From positions 1 through 40,507 of the forward strand of contig CAJIZE010000004.1 in the NCBI GenBank assembly GCA_905181855.1: a stretch of 40,507 bases of DNA, read 5' to 3'. The translations under genes and the position numbers were made by a program. The notes beneath the pieces are model-generated. The model did no database searches and was not told the DNA's origin. It saw only the letters and a program-made list of their open reading frames with translations. Positions 1-7,920 of the stretch are shown one piece after another (within the stretch, counting starts at the first letter, position 1; the number at the start of each line of letters is the position of its first letter). The stretch comes from an uncultured Flavobacteriales bacterium (GTDB lineage: Bacteria > Bacteroidota > Bacteroidia > Flavobacteriales_G > Salibacteraceae).

Positions 1-874
1 ATATTTTGTATTATTCAGTATGGTTGGGCTCGCAGCCTGCGAAGCTGATATTGATTTGGACATTAAGGATGCTACAAATAAGATTGTGGTTATTGAATCA
101 CTCTTGCGGGACAATACGCTTACCCCTAGTGATCAACAATTAATAAAGGTTACCCAAACCACAAGTTATTACAACAACAACGACGACAAATCTGTAAATA
201 GTACTACTGTTGAATTGGTTGACAACAACACAAATACTGTTTTATTTGCACAGCACCCAAATGCAGATTCATCTGACTATTATATCTTACCTGCTAATTA
301 TTTTTTTACAGTTGGACATACCTACCAATTGAATGTTACTGTTGACGAACAAACTTATTCTGCAGAATCAGAGTTAAAATTTGTGCCTATCCTTGATACG
401 CTTGAGTTTTTCATTAACAAAATTCAATTCTTATTTGCGTCACCGCAAAGACCAATTGCTGAGGAAGATACAACCTTTGATATTTTTACAGGTTTCGTTG
501 ACAACTCTGAAATTGGAGATTACTACTTGTTCAATTATTATGTTAATGGCAAATTAGCATCTGTTAATCCTAGAGACAAACGAATTATTGGTGATAATGG
601 TTTTAACGGGCGATTTCAAGCATCTATTATTCAATTTAACAACGACAGAGCTGTTTACGGCGATACCATAACACTAGAAATGCTTTCGTCATCTAAAGAG
701 GTATCTGACTTTTACGACATAATGTTTACCCAAACAGATTTATCAGGTAACCCTTTTGCAGGGGCTCCGCCAGCTAACGTTCCAACTAACTTTAGTAATG
801 GCGCACGTGGTATTTTTCAGGTAAGTTCGGCTTCTCGAAAAACGGTCATATTTAAAAGGAATTTATATCCTTGA
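1..874 (+). CDS. DUF4249-family lipoprotein, 5' end outside window
   Basis: The frame is open to the left edge. Codons before the ATG at position 20 encode a hydrophobic stretch that runs into Leu-Ala-Ala-Cys, a lipobox. That ATG therefore lies inside a signal peptide and the true start is outside the window. The mature part begins EADIDLDIKD, is rich in Asn, Thr and Tyr, and has the beta-rich look of DUF4249 proteins, which are Bacteroidota outer-membrane lipoproteins usually encoded next to a TonB-dependent receptor. Function is not known; a role as receptor partner or surface lipoprotein is inferred from context. The receptor gene follows 80 bases downstream on the same strand. The family call rests on overall resemblance and gene pairing, not on a diagnostic motif. 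Confidence 0.75.
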   Translation, partial: YFVLFSMVGLAACEADIDLDIKDATNKIVVIESLLRDNTLTPSDQQLIKVTQTTSYYNNNDDKSVNSTTVELVDNNTNTVLFAQHPNADSSDYYILPANYFFTVGHTYQLNVTVDEQTYSAESELKFVPILDTLEFFINKIQFLFASPQRPIAEEDTTFDIFTGFVDNSEIGDYYLFNYYVNGKLASVNPRDKRIIGDNGFNGRFQASIIQFNNDRAVYGDTITLEMLSSSKEVSDFYDIMFTQTDLSGNPFAGAPPANVPTNFSNGARGIFQVSSASRKTVIFKRNLYP

Positions 875-954
875 TGTAATCGTAATATTTTGGTTAATAT
901 AATAATTCTATCGCTAAACAAAATGTTCATATTCACGTTCTATTGACAATTTTT

Positions 955-3360
955 ATGAAACGTATTCTACTCTCTATATACTTTACTGGCCTAATAGCAA
1001 TGAGCTTTGCTCAAAATGGGGTTGTTAAAGGCATCATTACAACCGAAACAGGGAATGAGCCTATTCCATTTGCAAACATTATAATTGAAGGAACTAGCGT
1101 TGGTGCCGTTGCTGATTTTGATGGTAAATACCAAATCAATAAAATTACTCCTGGATTTGTCTCACTTCGAATTTCAGCAATAGGCTTTGAGCCAAAACAA
1201 AGTAATGAGATACTAGTAACTAATGCTAAACCTGTTGAAGTAAATGTCAAACTAGCTTCAAAGGCATCAGAACTTAATGAGGTGGTTATTAAGGCAAGCC
1301 CCTTTATTAAAAAAGAAGAATCCCCTCTTTCAATGCGTACTTTAGGTTTATCAGAAATAGAAAGAAATCCTGGAGGCAATAGAGATATATCTAAAGTAAT
1401 TCAATCGCTGCCAGGCGTTGCATCTTCAGCTTCTTTCAGAAACGACATTATCGTTAGAGGGGGCGCACCTAATGAAAATCGTTTTTACCTAGATGGAATT
1501 GAGGTACCTAATATTAATCATTTTGCCACACAAGGAGCTTCCGGAGGACCTGTAGGAATGATTAATGCAGATTTAATAAGTGAAGTACAATTGTATTCGG
1601 GAGCTTTTCCTGCCAACCGCGGCAACTCACTCAGCTCAGTATTGGAGTTTTCTTTAAAAGATGGCAATTCTGACAAAATAAATCTTCGAGGGACTTTAGG
1701 CTCTTCGGACGCTGGTATTACTATTGATGGTCCTGTAGGTGATAAAACTACTTTCATGTTTTCGGTGAGGCGTTCTTACTTGCAATTCCTATTCGCCGCG
1801 ATCCAACTTCCATTTTTACCTACTTACACAGATTATCAATACAAGTTCAAAACCAAGTTGAATAAGAAGAATGAAATTTCGTTTATCGGATTAGGTGCAT
1901 ATGATGATTTTGCTTTAAACTTGGATGCAAATGATACCGAGTTCCAACGTTATATATTAAATAACTTACCTGTTAACAAACAATGGAATTACACTTTTGG
2001 AGTGAATTACAAGCACTTTAGTGAAAAGAGTTTTCAAACTGTTGCCGTTTCAAGGAACATGCTTAACAATTCTTCAGTGAAGTACGAGGACAATATTGAA
2101 AATGAAGACAATAAGTTATTAGATTATTTATCTCAAGAAATTGAAAATAAAATCAGAATTGAAAATACAACTAGAATTAACGGCTTTAAAATAAACTTTG
2201 GCGCCAATTATGAATTCGCCAAATACAACAATTCTACCTTCAATAAAATCTTCAGAAAATCACCCTTAACAGGAGAGTCAAGCGTGGATACGATTGACTT
2301 TTCAACGCAATTCAATATGAATAAATATGGCCTATTTGGTCAAATAAGTAAAAACCTATTAAAAAATAGATTATTAATTTCCATGGGAATTAGAGCTGAT
2401 GGTGCAGATGTAAATGGAAACGCTCAAAATCTGATTAATCAATTATCTCCCAGAATTTCTGCATCCTATACTATTAACGATAAGTTTTCTTTGAATGCAA
2501 ACTACGGTATTTATTACCAATTACCTGCTTACACAATTTTAGGTTATACTGAAAACGATGAATTTGTAAATAAAGAAATGGCGCAATACGTTCGTGCAGA
2601 GCATTATGTTTCTGGAATTGAATATAGACCATCAACGAGCGAAAGATTTACCGTTGAGGGATTTTACAAGCGCTACAGTAATTATCCTGTTTCAGTTTCG
2701 AAAGGAATTAGCCTTGCTAACTTAGGAGCTGATTTTGGCGTTATCGGAAACGAGCAAATTAATTTCACGGGCAAAGGTCGCAGCTATGGTGTAGAGTTTT
2801 TATATCAAAGAAAAATGATGAAGAATCTTTACGGGATTGCTGCTTACACTTTGGTTAGAAGCGAATTTAGCGGAGATGATCAGGCATTTGTATCATCTGC
2901 TTGGGACAACGAACATTTAATAACTTTAACAGCAGGTAGAAAGTTTAAAAACAACTGGGATCTTGGTGTTAAATGGAGATATGTTCATGGAAGACCTTAC
3001 ACCCCAATTGACATGGCCACTTCAACTTTACGTTCAGTATGGGATGTTACCGGCACAGGTTTACCTGATTACAGCCAATTAAACACGATCCGTTTGAATG
3101 CTTTCCATCAGTTAGATGTGCGGGTAGACAAGGTTTTTTACTTTGATAAGCTTACCCTAAATATTTATTTTGATATTCAAAATGCTTACAATTATAAGGC
3201 GGAAGCTGTACCCTTTTTAAATATTGTAGAGGATTCAAACAACCACCCAACGGTATTAAACCCTTCTGCTGCGTACAATGATCAAGTGTATGACACTAAA
3301 ATAATAACAGGTGCTGACGGAACTGTTCTTCCTTCATTAGGAATTATTATCGACTTTTAA
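955..3360 (+). CDS. TonB-dependent outer membrane receptor with carboxypeptidase-regulatory-like domain
   Basis: The product is about 801 residues. I place the start at the ATG at 955, giving a signal peptide MKRILLSIYF...MSFAQ. A TTG at 943 in the same frame would add only four residues before it. Order of domains: signal peptide; CarboxypepD_reg-like beta-sandwich (about residues 20-100, with GTSVGAVADFDGKYQI); plug domain (about 110-230, containing IIVRGGAPNENRFYLDGIEV); then a long beta-barrel ending in a hydrophobic strand and terminal Phe (GIIIDF), as expected for BAM-inserted barrels. Such receptors import large or scarce substrates through the outer membrane using TonB-ExbBD energy. 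The substrate cannot be read from sequence. The DUF4249 gene upstream is the probable partner. The stop codon overlaps that of the convergent radC by three bases. Confidence 0.93.
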   Translation: MKRILLSIYFTGLIAMSFAQNGVVKGIITTETGNEPIPFANIIIEGTSVGAVADFDGKYQINKITPGFVSLRISAIGFEPKQSNEILVTNAKPVEVNVKLASKASELNEVVIKASPFIKKEESPLSMRTLGLSEIERNPGGNRDISKVIQSLPGVASSASFRNDIIVRGGAPNENRFYLDGIEVPNINHFATQGASGGPVGMINADLISEVQLYSGAFPANRGNSLSSVLEFSLKDGNSDKINLRGTLGSSDAGITIDGPVGDKTTFMFSVRRSYLQFLFAAIQLPFLPTYTDYQYKFKTKLNKKNEISFIGLGAYDDFALNLDANDTEFQRYILNNLPVNKQWNYTFGVNYKHFSEKSFQTVAVSRNMLNNSSVKYEDNIENEDNKLLDYLSQEIENKIRIENTTRINGFKINFGANYEFAKYNNSTFNKIFRKSPLTGESSVDTIDFSTQFNMNKYGLFGQISKNLLKNRLLISMGIRADGADVNGNAQNLINQLSPRISASYTINDKFSLNANYGIYYQLPAYTILGYTENDEFVNKEMAQYVRAEHYVSGIEYRPSTSERFTVEGFYKRYSNYPVSVSKGISLANLGADFGVIGNEQINFTGKGRSYGVEFLYQRKMMKNLYGIAAYTLVRSEFSGDDQAFVSSAWDNEHLITLTAGRKFKNNWDLGVKWRYVHGRPYTPIDMATSTLRSVWDVTGTGLPDYSQLNTIRLNAFHQLDVRVDKVFYFDKLTLNIYFDIQNAYNYKAEAVPFLNIVEDSNNHPTVLNPSAAYNDQVYDTKIITGADGTVLPSLGIIIDF

Positions 3361-4055
3361 TTCCCCATCATTCCCTCGTCAGCAAAACTCAAATAGGTTT
3401 CCCCTGCTACAATGATGTGATCCAAAACGTTTATGTCAAGCAGTTTACCGGCTTCAAATAGTTTATTAGTTAATGAAATATCTGCTTCACTCGCTTCTAA
3501 GTTTCCCGAGGGATGGTTATGACAAAGAATAATGCCTATAGCGGATTGCTCTATGGCTTCTTTAAAGATTATTTTACCATCTGCAACGGTGCCGTTAATT
3601 CCTCCAACGCTAATTCTCTTTTTTGTTAAAAGTTTGTTTGAGTTCGACATCAGTAACACCCAAAACTCTTCGTGAGCTAAATCTGAAAGGTGAGGATAAA
3701 CGATTTCGAATGCTGCTTTAGAAGATTGAATCTTTGTTTTTTCGAGCGTTTCTTGAGCTCTCCTGCGTTTACCTAACTCAAGAGCTGCAATTATTGAAAT
3801 AGCCTTGGCCTCCCCTATGCCCTTAAACTTTGTGAGTTCCTTTACGGATAGTTTGGTAAGCTCAATTAGATTGTTGTTGGAATCAGCTAAAATCTCTTTT
3901 GATAGTTCAACTGCCGATTTCTCTCTGTTACCTGAACCAATTAATATAGCAATTAGCTCTGAATCACTTAGTACAAACTTACCTTTGTTTAGTAGTTTTT
4001 CTCGTGGCCTATCGTCTTCGGCCCAATGCTTAATAGAATGGGAAGTGTTCTCCAT
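3357..4055 (-). CDS. radC: RadC-family JAB/MPN domain protein (UPF0758)
   Basis: The product is 232 residues from the ATG at 4055. The open frame extends 18 codons further to an ATG at 4109, but that codon lies within the rpsT terminator hairpin, and homologues begin near the KHWAEDDRPREKLL motif, so I prefer the internal start. An N-terminal UPF0758 region contains a helix-hairpin-helix-like GIGEAKAISIIAAL (about residue 78). The C-terminal JAB/MPN metalloprotease-like domain carries HNHPSGN (about 176) followed by a downstream Asp, the zinc-binding JAMM signature. Despite the historic name, a role in DNA repair is doubtful. The gene lies downstream of rpsT but is separated from it by a terminator. 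A TACTTTTA element ends 7 bases before the ATG. Confidence 0.92.
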   Translation of the reverse strand: MENTSHSIKHWAEDDRPREKLLNKGKFVLSDSELIAILIGSGNREKSAVELSKEILADSNNNLIELTKLSVKELTKFKGIGEAKAISIIAALELGKRRRAQETLEKTKIQSSKAAFEIVYPHLSDLAHEEFWVLLMSNSNKLLTKKRISVGGINGTVADGKIIFKEAIEQSAIGIILCHNHPSGNLEASEADISLTNKLFEAGKLLDINVLDHIIVAGETYLSFADEGMMGN

Positions 4056-4062
4056 AAGCGCA

Positions 4063-4070
4063 TAAAAGTA
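4063..4070 (-). promoter_or_regulatory. Putative -7 promoter element for radC
   Basis: The minus strand reads TACTTTTA, 7 of 8 matches to the Bacteroidota -7 consensus TAnnTTTG. Only 7 bases separate it from the radC ATG at 4055, which would put transcription start at or beside the start codon. No good -33 TTTG was found at normal spacing. Confidence 0.4.
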
Positions 4071-4083
4071 ACCAATAGAAAAC

Positions 4084-4120
4084 AAAAAACCCGTCGAGTA
4101 ATTAAACAAGACGGGGTTTT
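4084..4120 (-). terminator. Intrinsic terminator of rpsT
   Basis: On the minus strand a GACGGG arm (4095-4090) pairs with CCCGTC (4115-4110), flanked by A/T tracts and followed by a run of T. It lies 20 bases past the rpsT stop codon and before radC. The loop is 14 bases, longer than ideal. Confidence 0.7.
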
Positions 4121-4141
4121 AACCTTTAATATTTTTATTGC

Positions 4142-4393
4142 TTATAGTCCGGCAACAAATTTTGTTAACCTCGACTTCAAGTTTGAAGCTTTGTTTTTAT
4201 GAATTACATTCTTCTTAGCAAGTTTATCAACCATCCCTGAAATTCCAGGTAAGCTTGCTTCCGCTGCTTTTTTATCAGTTTCAGCACGCAAATTACGAAT
4301 AGCATTACGCGTCGTTTTATGCTGATACCTATTAATTTCAGTTTTTTTCTCCGTTTGACGGATTCTTTTTAATGCTGACTTATGATTTGCCAT
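4142..4393 (-). CDS. rpsT: 30S ribosomal protein S20
   Basis: An 83-residue, very basic protein starting [17 protein letters not shown], the canonical S20 N-terminus, and ending in the helical [13 protein letters not shown] segment. S20 is a primary binder of 16S rRNA in the small subunit. Length is typical for Bacteroidota (80-90). It starts 29 bases after the 3' end of tRNA-Glu on the same strand. No -7 element is visible in that gap, so it is probably co-transcribed with the tRNA. A hairpin terminator follows the stop codon. Confidence 0.97.
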   Translation of the reverse strand: MANHKSALKRIRQTEKKTEINRYQHKTTRNAIRNLRAETDKKAAEASLPGISGMVDKLAKKNVIHKNKASNLKSRLTKFVAGL

Positions 4394-4422
4394 AATATTT
4401 TTTAATTACTTTCTAAAAATTG

Positions 4423-4494
4423 TAGCCCCTAGGAGAGTCGAACTCCTCTTTCTAGGATGAAAACCTAACGTCCTAACCGATAGACGAAGGGGCC
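4423..4494 (-). tRNA. tRNA-Glu (anticodon TTC)
   Basis: The minus strand folds into a full cloverleaf of 72 bases. The seven-base-pair acceptor stem GGCCCCT/AGGGGCT has one terminal G-U pair. The anticodon loop is TT-TTC-AT, and the T arm is GAGGA-GTTCGAC-TCTCC with the canonical GTTCGA loop. The discriminator base is A, and the CCA end is not encoded. The anticodon TTC specifies glutamate. Confidence 0.96.
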
Positions 4495-4527
4495 GTATTA
4501 AGAACTACTCCGATTTTTTTCGGAATG

Positions 4528-4556
4528 CAAATTTAACCAAAATTCAATTTATCAAA
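4528..4556 (-). promoter_or_regulatory. Promoter of the tRNA-Glu-rpsT transcript
   Basis: The minus strand shows TTTG (4556-4553), a 17-base spacer, then TAAATTTG (4535-4528), a full match to the Bacteroidota -33/-7 consensus. It lies 33 bases before the mature tRNA 5' end. The short inverted repeat TCCGA/TCGGA (4509-4524) falls near the expected start of the leader. Confidence 0.62.
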
Positions 4557-4569
4557 AATATTTTTTAAT

Positions 4570-5253
4570 TTATTTTATATCTTCTTGTTCACTTTTAAAT
4601 TTAAAGCCTAATCTCTTATCAGTTGTGAGTTTAGAATTATTGGTGAGCTCTGATATTTGTGATATAGAAATTTGAGCCATACTATCAAAAGGAGGTGTTT
4701 GTAACTCAAAGTTTAACGCAAAAACTATGATGTTATCTATCACTTTTCTCATTTTATTTTCATCAAATACATCATTGGCGAAATCATTAAAAACAAAACC
4801 TAAACGTTGTTTCCCTTCAACGAAAAAATGATTCTCTTTATTGATGAATATTCTGGCAACCAAATACCCAGAATCACGAGTTCTATTAAACTTAAATGAA
4901 TCGCTTAAAAAATTATAGACGTTAATCATTCCACAATAAGCCATAGATGGTTCCTTTTTCACATACGATTTTTTCCAAATTTGATGTTTATCGTCAAAGC
5001 CAAAAACATTGGTATGCATATGAAACAAAATTGTATCACCTCCAATCTTAAGCTTAGCATCAAATTTTTCACTAGAAACATAACTTACTTCAACTCTTTC
5101 ATCTTTTTGCTGAATAAGCTTTGAATATTCTTGAACCGATTTTTTTACGATTTTTTTCAATAAATTAAATTGCAATTGAGTATTAGCATAAACCTCCTGT
5201 TTAACTATTGCTTTTTTCTCAATTAAATCAATTATGTCTTTAGGTGTATCCAT
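4570..5253 (-). CDS. Conserved Bacteroidota protein of unknown function downstream of proS
   Basis: I do not recognise a named family. From the ATG at 5253 the product is 227 residues. An upstream ATG at 5274 in the same frame would overlap proS by 17 bases and add seven residues, so I take the start 4 bases after the proS stop. The N-terminal third is helical and charged (DIIDLIEKKAIVKQEV, LLKKIVKKSVQEYSKLI). The middle is beta-rich with aromatic residues (ILFHMHTNVFGFDD, FFVEGKQRLGFVF). There is no signal peptide and no membrane segment, so it is probably cytoplasmic. The only context clue is its place behind proS, which may reflect shared expression rather than shared function. Confidence 0.8.
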   Translation of the reverse strand: MDTPKDIIDLIEKKAIVKQEVYANTQLQFNLLKKIVKKSVQEYSKLIQQKDERVEVSYVSSEKFDAKLKIGGDTILFHMHTNVFGFDDKHQIWKKSYVKKEPSMAYCGMINVYNFLSDSFKFNRTRDSGYLVARIFINKENHFFVEGKQRLGFVFNDFANDVFDENKMRKVIDNIIVFALNFELQTPPFDSMAQISISQISELTNNSKLTTDKRLGFKFKSEQEDIK

Positions 5254-5257
5254 CTGC

Positions 5258-6730
5258 TTAGTATGCTTTAGCAAATAAAACTTTTTGGAGTGATGGGTTT
5301 CCTGTTAAAATACAGCTACCATCTTCCCTCTTGTTGTTTAATGGAATACATCTAATTGTCGCTTTTGTATATTCCTTTATTCTATTTTCTGTTTCAGCCG
5401 TTCCATCCCAATGAGCATAAACAAAACCACCTTTTTTAATTAAACTTTTAAAGTCTTTAAAGTCACTTGCGTGAAAAGTATTATCTTCTTGAAAAGTTTT
5501 TGCTTTAGTAAATAAATTGCTTTGAATTTGCTCAAGCAGATGTTCAATTTTTGTTGGTAGATCCATCATCGAAATTTGTTCCTTTTCTAACGTATCTCGT
5601 CTTGCTAATTCTACCTCGTTATTCTCCAAATCTCTAGGACCTATTGCGAGTCTGATCGGAACACCTTTAAATTCATACTCCGCAAACTTCCATCCTGGCT
5701 TGTGCGTATCGCGATTATCAAATTTTACAGATATTCCTTTTGCTTGCAATTCCTTTTTCAACTCCTCAGCTTTCGCCGATATTGCATCGAATTGCTCATC
5801 ATTTCTGTAAATTGGAACAATTACAACTTGAGTTGGCGCTAGTTTAGGTGGAATTATTAATCCATTGTCGTCAGAATGAGTCATTATTAATGCCCCCATT
5901 AAGCGGGTTGACACTCCCCAAGATGTAGCCCAAACATAATCCAATACGCCCTCTTTATTTGCAAACTTCACATCAAATGCCTTTGCGAAATTTTGACCAA
6001 GAAAATGTGATGTTCCCGCCTGCAGTGCTTTTCCATCTTGCATTAATGCTTCAATACAATATGTTTCTAAAGCCCCAGCAAATCGTTCTTCTTCTGTTTT
6101 AACACCTTTTATTACTGGCATCGCCATATACTCTTCGGCAAACTCAGCATAAACATCCAACATTTTTTCAGCTTCCCCTATAGCTTCATCTTTTGAAGCA
6201 TGCGCGGTGTGCCCTTCTTGCCATAAAAACTCAGCAGTTCTTAAAAATAACCTTGTCCTCATTTCCCAGCGAACTACATTTGCCCATTGATTAATCAAAA
6301 GCGGTAAATCTCGATATGATTGAATCCACTTTTTATAGGAATTCCATATAATGGTTTCGCTTGTTGGTCTTACAATAAGTTCTTCTTCCAATTTAGCATC
6401 TGGATCAACCACTACTCCACTTCCGTCTTCAGCATTTTTTAATCTATAATGAGTTACCACTGCACATTCTTTTGCAAACCCCTTTACATGAGCAGCCTCT
6501 TTACTTAGATACGATTTAGGAATAAAAAGAGGGAAATAAGCATTTTGATGGCCTGTATCCTTAAACATTTTATCCAATTGTTGCTGCATTTTCTCCCAAA
6601 TGGCATAACCTGAAGGTTTAATAACCATACATCCTCTTACATCTGAGTTTTCAGCTAAATCTGCCTTCACAACGATATCATTGTACCACTGAGAATAATT
6701 CTCACTTCTCTTTGCTAATCCTTTTGCCAT
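5258..6730 (-). CDS. proS: Prolyl-tRNA synthetase, archaeal/eukaryotic-type
   Basis: A 490-residue class II aminoacyl-tRNA synthetase that charges tRNA-Pro with proline. The short architecture lacks the large editing insertion of E. coli ProRS, and the N-terminus ([20 protein letters not shown]) is that of the archaeal/eukaryotic-type subfamily, which is usual in Bacteroidota. RPTSETII and the motif 2 region ([20 protein letters not shown], about 155-175) are intact. The anticodon-binding domain starts near [11 protein letters not shown] (about 305), and a ProRS C-terminal extension follows to the end. It is first in a minus-strand pair with an unknown gene. A TAAATTTG element 18 bases upstream is the likely promoter. 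Confidence 0.97.
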   Translation of the reverse strand: MAKGLAKRSENYSQWYNDIVVKADLAENSDVRGCMVIKPSGYAIWEKMQQQLDKMFKDTGHQNAYFPLFIPKSYLSKEAAHVKGFAKECAVVTHYRLKNAEDGSGVVVDPDAKLEEELIVRPTSETIIWNSYKKWIQSYRDLPLLINQWANVVRWEMRTRLFLRTAEFLWQEGHTAHASKDEAIGEAEKMLDVYAEFAEEYMAMPVIKGVKTEEERFAGALETYCIEALMQDGKALQAGTSHFLGQNFAKAFDVKFANKEGVLDYVWATSWGVSTRLMGALIMTHSDDNGLIIPPKLAPTQVVIVPIYRNDEQFDAISAKAEELKKELQAKGISVKFDNRDTHKPGWKFAEYEFKGVPIRLAIGPRDLENNEVELARRDTLEKEQISMMDLPTKIEHLLEQIQSNLFTKAKTFQEDNTFHASDFKDFKSLIKKGGFVYAHWDGTAETENRIKEYTKATIRCIPLNNKREDGSCILTGNPSLQKVLFAKAY

Positions 6731-6748
6731 TGTTTTTTAATTATCACG

Positions 6749-6756
6749 CAAATTTA
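6749..6756 (-). promoter_or_regulatory. Putative -7 promoter element for proS
   Basis: TAAATTTG on the minus strand matches TAnnTTTG fully and is followed by C as is common in Bacteroidota. It lies 18 bases before the proS ATG. No TTTG is visible at -33 spacing. Confidence 0.5.
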
Positions 6757-6871
6757 AGTTCGTAATTAAAACTTACTCTACTTTATGTACTTTTATTAAC
6801 AAAATTTGATTTAACATATCATTAAGATTTAAGGCATGATACTTGCAAAGTTTTAACAAAAATTAAGAATA

Positions 6872-7915
6872 ATGAAAAACTACACTGTTTATCTACTATT
6901 TACCTTACTCATTATATCAGGATGTTCAAACCTGAACAATCTTAACAGCATAGATGATGACATGTATTACAATTCATCAGATATTGCCGCTGAAGAAGCT
7001 TTAGCTGTGAAAATTGAATATTCAGACGACTATATCGAAGAGAATTCTAAATCTCAGGAGGAGGAGTATTATGATGAAAACTATTCGAATTCATCTCCCA
7101 ATATACAATACAACGCTTACACACCTTTTTACGACCCATTTTGGGGGCCACCTGCTATGCGTAGGCCATCGTTTTATTATAGTTACAATCCATGGAGTTC
7201 TAATTTTGGGTTTGGCATGAATAACGGGATGGGTTTCGGGAATTATTATTCCGCATATAATCCATACTACCCTTGGTCTTACAATTCATTTTCACCGTAT
7301 AATTATTATGGATACGGCAATGGAAACAATATTTATTATGGAGGTGGAAACACCATCGTAATCAATGATAACAACTCTAGACCGGTTCATTATGGGCCAC
7401 GTTCAAATACAGGGTTAATATCAAATGGAAATTATAGAACCGCTAATGTAAATCCTAATAATAGAGTAAAAAAAGCGTCTTCTGTTAACCCAAATAAAAT
7501 AGTAACAAACCCGTCAAGAACTGACGAACAAGGTAAGTTTTCAGAAACAAATAAGGTTAATCCAAATAGCCCTTCCATTGCGGATCCAAATATCAGGAAT
7601 ACTAACGCCGGTTCTGAAAGAAGCAATTCAATCAGTTCATCAACGCAAAGAACGACAAACAAACCAAATGCAAGAGCTACCGGCTCCTCTAAAGTAAACT
7701 CAAAAACAAGAACAAGTACTTCTTCTGGGAATTCTTCTCCAACGAGGGGCTCATCACCAAATAGGAGCACTAAAAACAACAATTCAGACTCAACTCCATC
7801 AAGGTCATCGTCATCAAAATCTTCTGGAGGGTTATATTCTTCGCCAAGTAGATCATCATCTGGTAGCTATTCAGGATCATCAAGAAGCTCTTCTTCACCA
7901 AGACGAAAAAGATAG
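6872..7915 (+). CDS. Low-complexity Ser/Asn/Tyr-rich lipoprotein
   Basis: The product is 347 residues and no family is recognised. The first 18 residues form a lipoprotein signal ending LLIISGC, so it is probably membrane anchored after lipidation. An acidic segment (about 28-70) is followed by a Tyr/Asn/Gly/Pro-rich stretch (about 75-165, with repeated Tyr-Asn-Pro and Trp-Ser motifs). The C-terminal region (about 185-347) is very rich in Ser, Asn, Thr and Arg and ends in the basic PRRKR. Such composition suggests a disordered, surface-exposed or cell-envelope matrix protein, but this is inference. Its stop is 5 bases from the next gene, a FadL-like outer membrane protein, so the two are probably co-expressed. 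Confidence 0.8.
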   Translation: MKNYTVYLLFTLLIISGCSNLNNLNSIDDDMYYNSSDIAAEEALAVKIEYSDDYIEENSKSQEEEYYDENYSNSSPNIQYNAYTPFYDPFWGPPAMRRPSFYYSYNPWSSNFGFGMNNGMGFGNYYSAYNPYYPWSYNSFSPYNYYGYGNGNNIYYGGGNTIVINDNNSRPVHYGPRSNTGLISNGNYRTANVNPNNRVKKASSVNPNKIVTNPSRTDEQGKFSETNKVNPNSPSIADPNIRNTNAGSERSNSISSSTQRTTNKPNARATGSSKVNSKTRTSTSSGNSSPTRGSSPNRSTKNNNSDSTPSRSSSSKSSGGLYSSPSRSSSGSYSGSSRSSSSPRRKR

Positions 7916-7920
7916 ACCAG

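Noticed and set aside
943-954. TTG at 943 as the start of the first TonB-dependent receptor
   Set aside because: The ATG at 955 gives a clean signal peptide; the extra four residues (TTG-Thr-Ile-Phe) add nothing.
1011-1757. Minus-strand open frames opposite the first TonB-dependent receptor
   Set aside because: They lie wholly within conserved regulatory-like and plug domain coding sequence and have no family resemblance.
4056-4109. N-terminal extension of RadC to the ATG at 4109
   Set aside because: It would begin inside the rpsT terminator hairpin and adds residues not typical of the family.
4509-4524. TCCGA/TCGGA inverted repeat as a terminator of the unknown gene downstream of proS
   Set aside because: The stem is only 5 bp and is not followed by a T run on the minus strand; it lies in the likely tRNA leader.
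7432-7782. Open frame of 116 codons on the minus strand opposite the low-complexity lipoprotein
   Set aside because: It is a product of the Ser/Asn/Arg-rich codon composition on the plus strand; its Leu/Glu/Phe-rich translation has no domain and no promoter or spacing support.
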